A stretch of DNA of 64,000 bases. Source: Aphidius gifuensis (Eukaryota; Arthropoda; Insecta; Hymenoptera; Braconidae). The position numbers were made by a program, and so were the translations under genes. Within the stretch, counting starts at the first letter, position 1; the number at the start of each line of letters is the position of its first letter. Shown here piece by piece: positions 48,063 through 59,022 of the stretch. The stretch spans positions 28,950,555-29,014,554 of the forward strand of contig NC_057789.1 of NCBI RefSeq assembly GCF_014905175.1, read 5' to 3'. The notes under the pieces are model-generated. The model was not told the DNA's origin and did no database searches. It saw only the letters and a list, made by a program, of their open reading frames with translations.

Positions 48063-51000
48063 TTTGAAATAAAAATATTTTACTCCTCAAATATTCGTAT
48101 AATCACACAAAATTTAACAATAAAAAAATTCATTGATACACTATTTAAATGAAAAAAATATAAACAATTGTCACTATATTTATTTATAAATTAAAGTTTA
48201 AAAAAAAAAAAAATTTTCACTCAAAATATTACAGTGTTTATTATCACAATTCATTTTATACTAAAAAAACTCAACGAAAATATGTTTATTATATTTTAAA
48301 AATTGAATGATTAATTAAAAAAATTTATTTTTAATTAAAATTAACTGTTGTCTCTTCATGATGATAATTTTCCATGGAAAAAAAAAATTTTTAATATTTA
48401 ATTTTGATGACCAAAGTAACTAGTGGTCAGTAGATGACTGTGGTTCTGCATCGTTTTCTCAATCGTATAAGAAAAAAATTAAAAAAAATAAACTAGCCAA
48501 CTCCTACTTGCTCCTACTATGCTGCACTTGAGTGCAAGTTAAAGCTTGGGCTTGTATATCAAAGTAACTTGAAACGATGAAAGAAAATGAATAATAAGAA
48601 AAATTTAAAAAAAAAAAAAAAAATGTTGAAGAGACGGTAAAACGAGAGGCGCCTTTTACCATCAAGAAGAACAGTGTGCCGGCCCCGTTAACATCACCAG
48701 GACTGATGTTGTCTTAGTTGTTGCGTTACTTTCAGACTTTAAACTTGGCTTTGCCCCTCTTTTTTTATATTTAAAAATTTTTTTTTCTTCAACTAAATAT
48801 GACTAGCATGCGCGCAATTTTACTCTACATTTGATCTATTTTTTTTATTTTATTATTTTCTATTTTTTTTCCATTTTAAATATTTATTAACGACAGGGAA
48901 TACTTGTTGTTTTTTTCATCTAGATGATGATCCTTTCACCTCACCTCGTGACCACCACATGACTGGATCTCCGGACAATAAAAATGTTTTTTTTTTTTTT
49001 CTTTTCTTTTTGAAAAGATATATATTTAAAGGATAGTTACTTTCCATCTTGAGAGATGCATATTAAAACATGTATTTTGAGGTGTAATACATGATGAGAT
49101 TGAAATTAATTCAAAAAATATAATTTAAAAAATACTTGTCTTGTTTTTTTGTATCCGTGTTTATATTTAATACGATATGAGATTATCCCTTTTTTTTTTT
49201 CTTTGTTATTATTCTTCGGTATAATTTGGTGATGACATGCGGTTGTGATAAAAACATCAAATGATGAATTATTTTAATGACTTGTACTATCATCCTTTCA
49301 CGTGTATATTTAAAAGAAATAAATATATAAAATAAAACTAATTTGTATGCCAGTTATTATGGATATTAGAATTTTGTAATCGAGTTTTGAAATTCATTCG
49401 AAAAATTATATTTGATATAGTATTTTGATATGATACAATGTTCGATTATGTAATGGAAAATTTAATTTATTTATTGTATTGTCTCTTTTTTATATTTTAC
49501 AGATGATTCAAAGAATTGAGCAATTTAAAATTAATATAAATAAATAACAACACGTGGAGGTGAATCAAAGTAATGATTAGAGATATAATTTTCAAAAAAA
49601 TATATGGTACATGACTTGATGTTAAAAAGAAAGCACTAACTCAAATGAATATAATAAATAAATTAACAAATGAAAATATAAATTAGCAAAAAAATAAATG
49701 AAAAATTAAATGACAAATTAATGAATGAGATTAGAATAATAATTGAGGCAAATAATATATATTAATAAGGAAAATAAATAAACATTTGATGGAATATTTA
49801 AAATGTAAAATAAAAATAAAATAAAATTAAAAATAATATCAACATCAAGTAGCTAAAATAAAATGACAAATGAATTTATTTTTAAGCTAATTAATTTTAA
49901 ATTTATCCAAGATCATATGATTAAAGTAAATTTAAACAAAAAAAAAATCAAATAAATTATTAAATTCATCATTTATTTATTAATCATTATTTTTTTGACA
50001 TTTTAAATTGTCATCAAATCATTATGTTTATATTTTACTTGGCTTGGATTAATTTTATAATGATTAATTTTCATTTCAAATATATCAAATGTTTTTTATA
50101 CACTAATACCTGCTGCTGCAACAGGATTATTTTTTTTCAGAGAAGATATTAACCAGGATATATTATTTCGAAATCATTTTACCAAGAAATTTATGTTCCC
50201 AATATATTGGAATTATATTTCGACCATGATATTTAAATTCTACCAAGAATAAAATTTCTATTTGAAAAAAAAAACTATGAAAAATATATTTATTTCAAAT
50301 TGAGAAATAAAAAATATAAAAATAAAAATACACCATCACATACATGTATAGCACGTGTCACAAAACAAATATGAATTACTTATATATTTTTAAATAATAA
50401 AAAAAAAAAAAAAAAAAAAAAATTACATTTAGTATGTTAATTAGTATTCCAAGGGTTATTACATGAATCAATACATCTTTTAAAAAAAAATAAACAAAAC
50501 AGTAAACATGATAATATAGTCACTTAAAAACTTATCTCATCTTCAAGTTAATTTATTCTTTAGTCATTTCGTCTCAAGTCATTGACACGCACAAACCAGC
50601 AAAATATATACACAAATATTTATAATAGCATAATTCATAAATAATAATTTCAAGGAGTGGTAATACTTTTTACTAAAACCACACACAGAGATGTTTATTT
50701 ATTTTCATTATCATGTTTTTATAATAATTATCATAAAAATAATACCAAGGCCAATACGCAAAATAATACATGTTTGGGACCACTTTGCATGTAATTCTGA
50801 TGATGATGATGATGATGATGTCCAAGAAGAACCATGATGAGGGGACACTACTTATTGACTAGGCAAACGACTCATCTTCAACAGTCTTTGTCCATCCATC
50901 CACCATCCAAGTTCATTATAATAATTTTTTTTTTTAATTACAATTTTTATTTATTTCAATACAATATTAATTTTTAATTTTTTCATATACATTTGGTAAG

Positions 51001-51233
51001 TAAAAGTGTTATTTTTTAAATAAATAAAATAAATTTTCACCATTGAAAAAAATAGATAAAATAAATTTAAAAAATTCGTTTACTTTTTTTTAAATAATAA
51101 TTTATTTATAAAATTACGAAATTTATTTTTTATTTAATTTCAAAATTAATACATCAATGTCAGCAATTGATTTCATTAAATTAAATTACTGACATTTAAA
51201 ATATAATTACAGATTGAAAATAAAATAAATAAA
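48063..51233. other. Pipe upstream region and spacer before the LRR gene
   Basis: A GC-richer block at about 48500-48760, with the hairpin GGTAAAA...TTTTACC (48636-48660) and a second dyad AACATCA...TGATGTT near 48690-48710, is the likely pipe promoter region. Beyond 48800 the sequence is AT-rich. An acceptor-like ttacag at about 51206-51211 just before the LRR start suggests an upstream non-coding exon for that gene, not located. No other gene was seen. Confidence 0.4.
50798..50820 (+). repeat. TGA trinucleotide microsatellite
   Basis: Seven or eight uninterrupted TGA units lie in intergenic DNA. A run of about 24 A residues lies nearby at about 50397-50420. Confidence 0.8.
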
Positions 51234-53105
51234 ATGTGGTGGTCATTTTTGCTTCTACTTGGAATAAACTCAGTAACAAGTGAAATAAAACGTAACAATT
51301 ATTATTTAAACATTGACAATAATAATAAATTGATCGATATAAAATCCAATGAATCATTTGATCATATTGATCTATCAGGTTTAAATATAAAAGCCATTTC
51401 AAGATCAGTATTTGATAATTTTCAAAATACAAAATCAATTGATTTAAGCAACAATTCATTTGCAAAGCTTCCAGAATTTATATTTACAAATTTAACAAAA
51501 CTAGAAACATTAAAATTATCCAACAATAATTTCGACAAGTTTGAGAATACCTTTGTTGGTCTTGATAATTTAAAAACCCTTGATATATCTCATAATCCTC
51601 TATTACATTTACGAAGAAGTTATTTTTTTGGTTTAACAAAAAACACAAATATAATTACAGAAGGAAATAATTTTTACACACTGTCAACTGATTTATTCGA
51701 AAATCCATTTTTACGTGATACAATTGATTCATCAGAAATAACAAACGATGATGATATCAATGATGCAATTAAAGCTGACGAAAGATATAACTCTTACTCT
51801 GAAATAACAAGTGACGAGTCTCTCGATTCATCAATAAATCCATCATTAAAAATTAAAGTTTGTAAAAATATCAAAAATATATTAACATCAGTTGAAGAAT
51901 TATTCAATAACGAATCATTACCAGATAATTGTGTGCTTGGAAAAATAAATCACAACAGTAAAGAGCTCGATCTTGAAAATTTAAAATTACACAAATTTAC
52001 AAAAAACTGGTATAAACTTGGTAATTACCCATTCAGCCAAATAAGTTTTGCATCAAATGACATTACTGAATTAACACCTGAATTATTAAATGACTTGCCA
52101 TCATCAATTAAAACCATAAGCTTAATATACAACAAGATAACTAAAATAAATAATTCCACAATTGAAAATAATCATATAAAAAAAATCTTGTTAGGTTTTA
52201 ATGAACTCCATGAAATTCAAGAAAATGCATTTTTAAATACGAAATTAATTGAATTATTTATTAGTGATAATAAGCTTGATAATTTGGGTTTTGTTAAAAC
52301 ACTACCTTCATCAATTGTTTCGCTAAATTTAGGCAATAATTTATTTAAAAATATACCAGATAATATTTTTAGTAATTTGGGGAAGCTTATGTTTTTGCCA
52401 CTTTATAATAATCAATTGATTAACATAAATGAAAAGGCATTTGAAGGTCTTACATCATTACTGGATTTACTATTGGATAATAATAAAATAGAAAAAATAG
52501 AGCCAAATGCATTTTCGTCATTGAAAAGCATTAAATCAATTAATTTGCATAATAATAAAATTGAAATATTAAATGATGGATTGTTCAAAGATTTAAATCC
52601 AATTGATATTAATTTAAGTAGAAATAAAATTAAAAATATAACAAAATATACTTTTGATGGTTTATCATCATCTTCATTGAGAGATCTTTATCTAAATTCA
52701 AATGAGATTGAGAATATTGAAGCTGAAAGTTTTGTTAAAGTACCAAGACGTATTTTAGATTTGGGTAATAATAAAATTAAAAAAATAATACCTGGTGTAT
52801 TTAATCTTCGTTATCTTAAAGAGCTACATTTGGAGAATAATTTATTAACAACAATTGATGGTGATTCTTATATTGGACTACCGAAATTACGGCATTTGTA
52901 TTTATCATCAAATAAAATTGGTAATATCAAAAAAGGATCGATGAAATATTTGAGAAGTATATTTACAATTAGTCTGGCTTCAAATCCAATTGGGCAATTT
53001 AATAATGGCGATTTGTATGGTCTTCCTAAGACAAAAGGACATTATTTAGATATTCATGGTACATCAGTAAAATGCATTCAGGGTGGTCTCTTTGATGATG
53101 CCTGA
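51234..53105 (+). CDS. Secreted leucine-rich-repeat protein (623 aa, single coding exon)
   Basis: The protein starts MWWSFLLLLGINSVTSE, a strong signal peptide. Repeats of the LxxLxLxxNxIxxIxxxxF type run from about residue 40 to 610 in two blocks separated by an acidic, Ser-rich spacer (about 155-240) holding two Cys. Repeat sequences (ISLIYNKITKIN, LDNNKIEKIEPNAF, LYLNSNEIENIEAESF) resemble chaoptin/Toll-type ectodomains. No TM segment, GPI-type tail or TIR domain follows; it ends GLFDDA. It is therefore predicted to be secreted and to bind a protein or glycan partner. The whole coding region is one exon, unlike most LRR receptors. Secreted LRR proteins have been reported from parasitoid wasp venom and teratocytes, but nothing in the sequence shows that use. 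I do not assign an orthologue. Confidence 0.85.
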   Translation: MWWSFLLLLGINSVTSEIKRNNYYLNIDNNNKLIDIKSNESFDHIDLSGLNIKAISRSVFDNFQNTKSIDLSNNSFAKLPEFIFTNLTKLETLKLSNNNFDKFENTFVGLDNLKTLDISHNPLLHLRRSYFFGLTKNTNIITEGNNFYTLSTDLFENPFLRDTIDSSEITNDDDINDAIKADERYNSYSEITSDESLDSSINPSLKIKVCKNIKNILTSVEELFNNESLPDNCVLGKINHNSKELDLENLKLHKFTKNWYKLGNYPFSQISFASNDITELTPELLNDLPSSIKTISLIYNKITKINNSTIENNHIKKILLGFNELHEIQENAFLNTKLIELFISDNKLDNLGFVKTLPSSIVSLNLGNNLFKNIPDNIFSNLGKLMFLPLYNNQLININEKAFEGLTSLLDLLLDNNKIEKIEPNAFSSLKSIKSINLHNNKIEILNDGLFKDLNPIDINLSRNKIKNITKYTFDGLSSSSLRDLYLNSNEIENIEAESFVKVPRRILDLGNNKIKKIIPGVFNLRYLKELHLENNLLTTIDGDSYIGLPKLRHLYLSSNKIGNIKKGSMKYLRSIFTISLASNPIGQFNNGDLYGLPKTKGHYLDIHGTSVKCIQGGLFDDA

Positions 53106-56100
53106 TTTTATCCCAGGCATTTTTAAACTTTACGATCACGCTTCAGCAATTTAACAGACCAGTTGTTATTTCATGTTGATCATTGTTATTTTCATAATAA
53201 CAAATAAAAATATATAAACAAAATTTTAAAAAATATTAAATAAATATTATTACTATATTTTTCACATATTTACAATATGATTTTTTTACTATTTTTTTGT
53301 AATTTTAATTTAAACAGTGAAAGTAGAAAGTAATTATAAAGCTAAAAAAAAAATTAATTATAATTTTAATAATTTAATAATAATTAAAATTAAATATAAT
53401 GTTTTTTTTTTTTATTATAATTTTATTATTGATTTTATTTGAATTTTTCAATTTTATGTAAAAAAAAAAATTTCTTTTTTGTTTTAATAATAAATGTGCT
53501 ATTATTTATTTAAAGTAAGTATATTTTACGTGTTGAATGCCTTTGTCTTTTTATTTCCTTTACCACGAAATTAAAAATTAAAGAAAAAAAAAAAAAAATT
53601 TTTTTTCACACAAGTAAATGATAGAACGTATTTCCTGAATCTTTGAAGGAAGGAAACACATGATCCAGTAATTTTGTGTGGCATTGACACGATACAATAT
53701 TTTATTATTTTTTTATATTTTTATGTTAAGTCTTTTAACTATAATGGTATCCCTTTTTATTATTTTTAAAATTAATATGCGTGCTGGGAGAGCAACAGCA
53801 ACATTCAACAACAGCAGCAACAACGATGTGTAATAATGACGAGGCTTGAAAATAATCCTCCACATAGTTATACGTATAATCTATCCTATATCATTAATTA
53901 TAATACTCTTCAAATTATAATACAACATTTACATATATTACATAAAAGACTCATATATCCACGTTAAAGAAAAAAATTAAATTAAATTTATAGTTATGCT
54001 AAATTAAATAATAATCAATTACATGAATTAATGTGGCTGAGTATTTTCGTATATACAAGGACTATGCATATTTTATTGAAGAATTATTATTTTTTTTTTT
54101 TTCATTTATTTATATTTTAGATTGTTGGGAGGAGATGTCTTCTTATATGTACAGCATGATGCCTTTCAAATAACTTGTTATTACTTATACGTTTGATATT
54201 TTTTTTTTTAAATTTAAATCCGGTTTTTGCATGTTGTGGGTGGAAGAGACGCCAATGACCGCGAATATATTATTAATAATCATATTGTTATTATATTTCG
54301 ATGATATAAATATTGTAATTATTTATTGCAAATTGATATGTAAATAATTATAAAGTTTATTTCAATTCTTTATTTTTGCAATATTTTAATTTAATATTTC
54401 ATTGAATTAAAATTATTTTAACAATATAATTTTTTTATTGTTATTATTGTTTATTGTTATTAATCGTATGTAATAATAATGAATGTAATTATTAATTATT
54501 TTTAATTTATATGCAAATAATTATCGAGTGTAATTAATTTATTTTTTTCTTCAAATTTCATTCAGTATTTAAATTATGAATAAAATTTAAAAATTTAAAA
54601 ATTAATTTTTATTATTATTGTTATTAATTATAAATAATTGTAATTAATTATAAATATAATAATTAATTATTGTAATTTAATAGTTAAATGTAATACAATT
54701 TTTTAGCTGATTTTTTTTTTTGAATTTCTATTGCTACTAGAAATATTTAAATTTTTCGAAGTTTTTTTTTGATTTGAAATTCTAATAATTGTAATTAAAT
54801 TATTATTGTCATTTAATAATAATAAATATGATTATTAAAATAAGGAAAAATTTATTAATGATTTTTTTTTACGATGCTTTTGTTAAAAATTTTTTTTTTT
54901 TAATTTTGAAATTCTATTGGTTCAAAAAAGTGGACCAAGATCTTCACAAGTGAAAGGTATTCTTTTTTTTTATTTTTTATCTTTTTGGGTTCGTTGGCCT
55001 GATGTAATTTCGCGCATCTTTCTGTCATACACGCATAAATAACTGCAAAATTATATGACGGACGTAAATCAAGAGTAGGCGAACCAGTTTGCAATTCTTT
55101 CCTTATATTTTTTTATGCTCATTTTTGCAATCTCGAAATCAGTTTTAATCGAATTGTGTCAATTCAAATCCGGGTCAATCCAGGATTATTTTTAATTTTC
55201 TATATTTAAAAAAAAAAAAACTTTTTATTTATTCTATAAATAAATTTACAATTTATCATTGATTTATTAAATTAATTAATAATTTTAATAAATTTCTTTC
55301 CAATTATTTTGGGTCAACAAAAATTAATTAAAATAATTATTAAATTTTTTTTTTTAAATAATATTATTAATGTTTTAATTTACTAGTTAAAATTATTAAT
55401 TCAATAAACAAGCTAGTCAAAAATAATATTATTATTTCACTCATCAATAACACTTTAATTTTTATCTTTTCATTTTTTTTTTTTTTCTGAATTACGTTAA
55501 ACAACTTGCTTCGAAATTAAAAATAAAATATATCCTATAATAAATCATGTAAATTGTATTGATATTAACAACTACAAAATCTTCTTACATAATTATTCAT
55601 AAAAAAATAATAATCTCTAAAATGATCTCTTTTACATAAAATATAAATTTTTAAAATTTCATTGCCTTTTTAATTATTGCTAAATTCAAAAAAAAATTAT
55701 AATTAATTAAAATTATTATCTAACTTAAATATTAATTCAAAAAAATAAACGATAAAATCAATATACATATAAAAAATAAAAAAAAATATCAAATATCTAT
55801 ATTTTCATCATCAAAATCGTGCAAAAACCGTGAGAACAATTTTAAATTGTTGGCACGAGTTTTGCGGTTACATCGTAAACATGTTCATTTTCGTGATAGG
55901 TATAAGTATATTCTTCCCTTAACTGTCCATGCATTAGTTTCCGCATTCATATTTAAAAATAAATAAATAAATAAATTACAAAATAGATAGTATAATCAAA
56001 CAGAAAAAAAAAAAAGAGGATATGTTTATATCGATCACACAATGAACCAATATATATGTTAACGCATTTAGGATTTCCTTTTCTTTGAATACATGATTAT

Positions 56101-57190
56101 ACCAAAGATTACATTGTCCTGTGTAATCTCAATAAATATATTCATTCAAATACCAGAAAATAGGTGTTTTATTTCTCATGTTAAATAGCTTCCATATAAA
56201 TTTTCTATACACGTGAATGAAAATAATAATAACAGTAGCAATATGAATTTTTTTCTACAAAGAAAAAATTATTATAGTAATACAAGAAATATTGGTATTG
56301 CATAAATAATATGATTATTTTTTTTTGTTTTATTTAGACTAAAGATAAATATTTGAAATAACAATGTCGAGAATTTATCATGGGATATCGTTGTCCCGGT
56401 TGAATCGATGCTCTCGTTTTGCGATCTTCTGTGTCAGTGAACCTTGAATAAAACAACTCCCCACTTGATTATCGTGTTGCAAAGTAAGTCGGGTTCTCAG
56501 CTTTATCTAGTTTGTGTCTATATTGAAATGGAAAAAAAAATTAAATAAATAAATATACTCATTTTATTCCCACAGTTTTAATCAAATTCAATTTTAACGT
56601 TATAATATTTTTTATAAATAAAAAATATAAATAAAAATTAACATTTATATAAATTTGGAAATTTCTTGGTCATTTTGTAATTTAAATTATTATAAATAAT
56701 TATTTTTCAAATTTAATTATCAATAAAATTATGATTATTACTCAAACAGTACTACAAATAACTAAAAAACAATTAAAATATTTTTTATTATTTTTTTTTT
56801 CAATTAGAAAGAAATTTTATTAATTTAATTTAGTTATAATTTTCAAGTGCAACAACTGTGCAATTTAATAACTGTTATTATTGAAAGATAATTTAAAAAG
56901 AGAAATATTTATCAACCGACAAAGCAACAATGTCAATAATAAATTTAATAAAACAATTGTTTCGATTAATAAAAAAAACGAAATGATCAGCTACATTATT
57001 TTTCAAGCAAAATAATTAAAAAAGAAATTTAAAATTAGTAATTAATAGATACCATGTATTACATTGTAATTGTAATTTAAAATTAAATTAAATTATTAAA
57101 GCCAATAATAAACAAATTAAATTCATCAACTATATTATTACTTTTTTAAATTTACAATTTATATTTTTAATTTTATGTAATTATAATAAT
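53106..57190. other. Long AT-rich intergenic region
   Basis: Four kilobases without a recognisable gene. Notable islands are the hairpin at 55821-55865 and a GC-richer patch at about 56370-56530 that contains a good donor, GCAAA|gtaagt (56484) and might be a first exon or promoter. CA-rich sequence lies near 53800. Poly-A and poly-T tracts are abundant. No transposon ends or ORFs with family resemblance were found. Confidence 0.45.
55821..55865. other. Long near-perfect hairpin with a 3-nt loop
   Basis: GCAAAA-C-CGTG..AACAATT pairs with AATTGTT..CACG-GTTTTGC, about 18 base pairs with single-base bulges and one two-base mismatch, around a loop of three bases. The loop is too short and the arms too short for a normal pre-miRNA. 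The arms contain several CG pairs, unusual for this AT-rich background. Confidence 0.5.
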
Positions 57191-57904
57191 TTAATCATCT
57201 TCTTCCATTTCTAAAAGATGATCAAGTTTTAATTGTTTATTTGTATTATTAATATCAATATGTTTTTTTTTATTAATTTTAGCTTTTTTTGGTTGTTTTT
57301 GTCCAACAACATATTCAGGAAAAATAATTTTACTATTTCGAAAAACAGGTTTATCATTAGTAACAATTATTGTGTCATTTTTAGAACTGCTTATTGATGG
57401 TTTTCTAAAGGATATCCTTGATGATGTTGATGGACAATCAATATCATCAATATCCATTTTATCATGTTTATTTTTTTTATCATTTTCATGATTTTTTTTA
57501 CGTTGTTTTAATTCATGTAAAAATGATAAAGCTGTTTGTGTGTTACATTTATCAGACATGTCTTTACTTTTAACATCTTCAAGATCATATTTAATCCATT
57601 TATGAGGATTTCTATGATAATCTGGTATAGAACGATAATTTGTTTTTGGTGCTGGTATTTCTGGACGTTTAAAGATACTTTCTTTACCTTGAAGATGACG
57701 TGTTTCATTTCTATTACGTCTTGCAGCAATTTGTAAATTACGTGATGGTCTTATTGGACTTGTGTCAAGTGGTATTAATGAATCTTGATTTATATTACAA
57801 CTTTTTTCAGCTTGTGAAAGTTGATCAAATAATGCCTTTTGACGATTTGCAAATGAATCATCACCACCATCAAGAACAAAAGAATTTTGTGATGGTATTT
57901 TCAT
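57191..57904 (-). CDS. TSSC4: TSSC4 homologue, U5 snRNP assembly factor (237 aa)
   Basis: Human TSSC4 is an intrinsically disordered chaperone that helps assemble the U5 and U4/U6.U5 snRNPs and binds PRPF8. This ORF has the family signature PDYHRNPHKWIKYDLEDV at 94-111, followed by SDKCNTQTALSFLHEL, matching human VPDYxxHPERWTKYSLEDV...SNQATALAFL. The N-terminus contains the conserved SFANRQKALFDQLS segment. The remainder is Lys- and Ser-rich and disordered, with likely nuclear signals (KKNHENDKKNKHDK, KQPKKAKINKKK), as expected for a nuclear factor. It is one exon. It is divergent from the NATD1-like gene; the 638-bp spacer holds both promoters. The call rests on the signature block alone, but that block is distinctive. 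Confidence 0.88.
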   Translation of the reverse strand: MKIPSQNSFVLDGGDDSFANRQKALFDQLSQAEKSCNINQDSLIPLDTSPIRPSRNLQIAARRNRNETRHLQGKESIFKRPEIPAPKTNYRSIPDYHRNPHKWIKYDLEDVKSKDMSDKCNTQTALSFLHELKQRKKNHENDKKNKHDKMDIDDIDCPSTSSRISFRKPSISSSKNDTIIVTNDKPVFRNSKIIFPEYVVGQKQPKKAKINKKKHIDINNTNKQLKLDHLLEMEEDD

Positions 57905-58362
57905 CTTGTTTTTTTATTATTATTAATTGATGAAAATAATCAGTCAAATAATACCAAATTTTTAACAACGAGTGTCTTTAATTTAATCCTTTAAATCTGA
58001 AAATATATTTATTATTATTTATTTATTAATTTTGTAATTGTTGTGTCCACTTGGAAATTACTTACATATGTTGATCCAAAAATTTGCTACTCAATATTAT
58101 TTTAAAAGTTGATTTGATGATGGAAATTATCCTGATGTATTTAATAATTTATTAAATAGCTTTAAATACACATGCACTTGGTGTTTTTATATTTATTATT
58201 AATAAAATGTAAAAGAAAAAATTTTTTATTTCTATTTTTGTCTGTTTTTCTGTCGTAATTTTTTGGGGGTTACGTTGCATTACGTTGAGAGAAAAAAAAT
58301 AAATACAACGACATTACCAACTTCAGGTAACTCCTAGATAAAAAAAAAATAAAAAATAAAAC

Positions 58363-58375
58363 GTTGCTAAGCAAC
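58363..58375. promoter_or_regulatory. X-box (RFX transcription factor site)
   Basis: GTTGCTAAGCAAC is a perfect palindrome with 6-bp half-sites and a 1-bp spacer. It fits the X-box consensus RYYNYY-N(1-3)-RRNRAC. RFX factors drive ciliary genes, including IFT components, through this site (established). It lies 168 bp upstream of the NATD1-like ATG and about 650 bp upstream of TTC21B/IFT139. Confidence 0.8.
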
Positions 58376-58542
58376 AAAAAAATGTCAACTCAAAGTTGCA
58401 CCTGTCTAAATAATATAAACAAAATCTAATTTATTAAAAAACAATTTAATAAATAAAGTAAAAAATATAAAATTAAATTTTCTTTAAAGAAAAGCATAGA
58501 AAAATCCAAGTTTAAAGTGAAGAAAAAAAATAATAAACTTTT

Positions 58543-59001
58543 ATGTTTGGTGTATTATCAAATTTGTTAATAAAAAAATTAAACTTAATAAATAAAAAAA
58601 TATTAATAAATTTATATCATCGTGTAAATCACAATGAAAATCGTCAATTATTTTACATAAAATTATCAAATAATGAACGTGCTGTATTGCTGTATAAAAA
58701 AAATAAAAACATACTAGATATGAAATCAATAAATGTACCAAAAAATCATCAAGGATATGGTCTAGCAAGATTACTAGCTGAAACAGCATTTACATATGCA
58801 ATTATAAATAATTATTATTTAATATTAACATGCAAATACATGCAAAAAGTATATCTAGCAAATAAAATTGATGAACTTGAAGAATTAATTATTTCACCAG
58901 TTGATATACTTGAAGAACCAGGTAAATTTGATCCTGACAGTGTTGATGATTTACCAGATCCAGTAGACAGTTCTCCAGAAGCTAAAAATCCAGTTGAATA
59001 A
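58543..59001 (+). CDS. NATD1: NATD1-type GNAT acetyltransferase-domain protein (152 aa)
   Basis: A small GNAT-fold protein of the NATD1/GTLF3B family. Residues 33-105 match NATD1: LFYIKLSNNERAVLLYKK, then ILDMKSINVPKNHQGYGLARLLAE with the acetyl-CoA loop QGYGLA at 70-75, then LTCKYMQKVYLANK. The substrate is unknown for the family. The N-terminus (MFGVLSNLLIKKLNLINKK) is basic and amphipathic and could target mitochondria. The C-terminal tail (about 115-152) is acidic and Pro-rich and is not part of the fold. The gene has no intron. Its stop is 21 bp before the ATG of TTC21B, and the two may share a transcript under the upstream X-box. ATG at 58543 was chosen as the first in-frame ATG. Confidence 0.85.
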   Translation: MFGVLSNLLIKKLNLINKKILINLYHRVNHNENRQLFYIKLSNNERAVLLYKKNKNILDMKSINVPKNHQGYGLARLLAETAFTYAIINNYYLILTCKYMQKVYLANKIDELEELIISPVDILEEPGKFDPDSVDDLPDPVDSSPEAKNPVE

Positions 59002-59022
59002 ATTAAATTAACAACAACAAAA

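Noticed and set aside
55000..55100. Reverse ORF containing a Cys/Thr-rich stretch (54900-55094)
   Set aside because: No start context, no splice sites supporting it and no recognised domain.
55821..55865. microRNA precursor
   Set aside because: The three-base loop leaves no room for a Dicer product on either arm; no known seed recognised.
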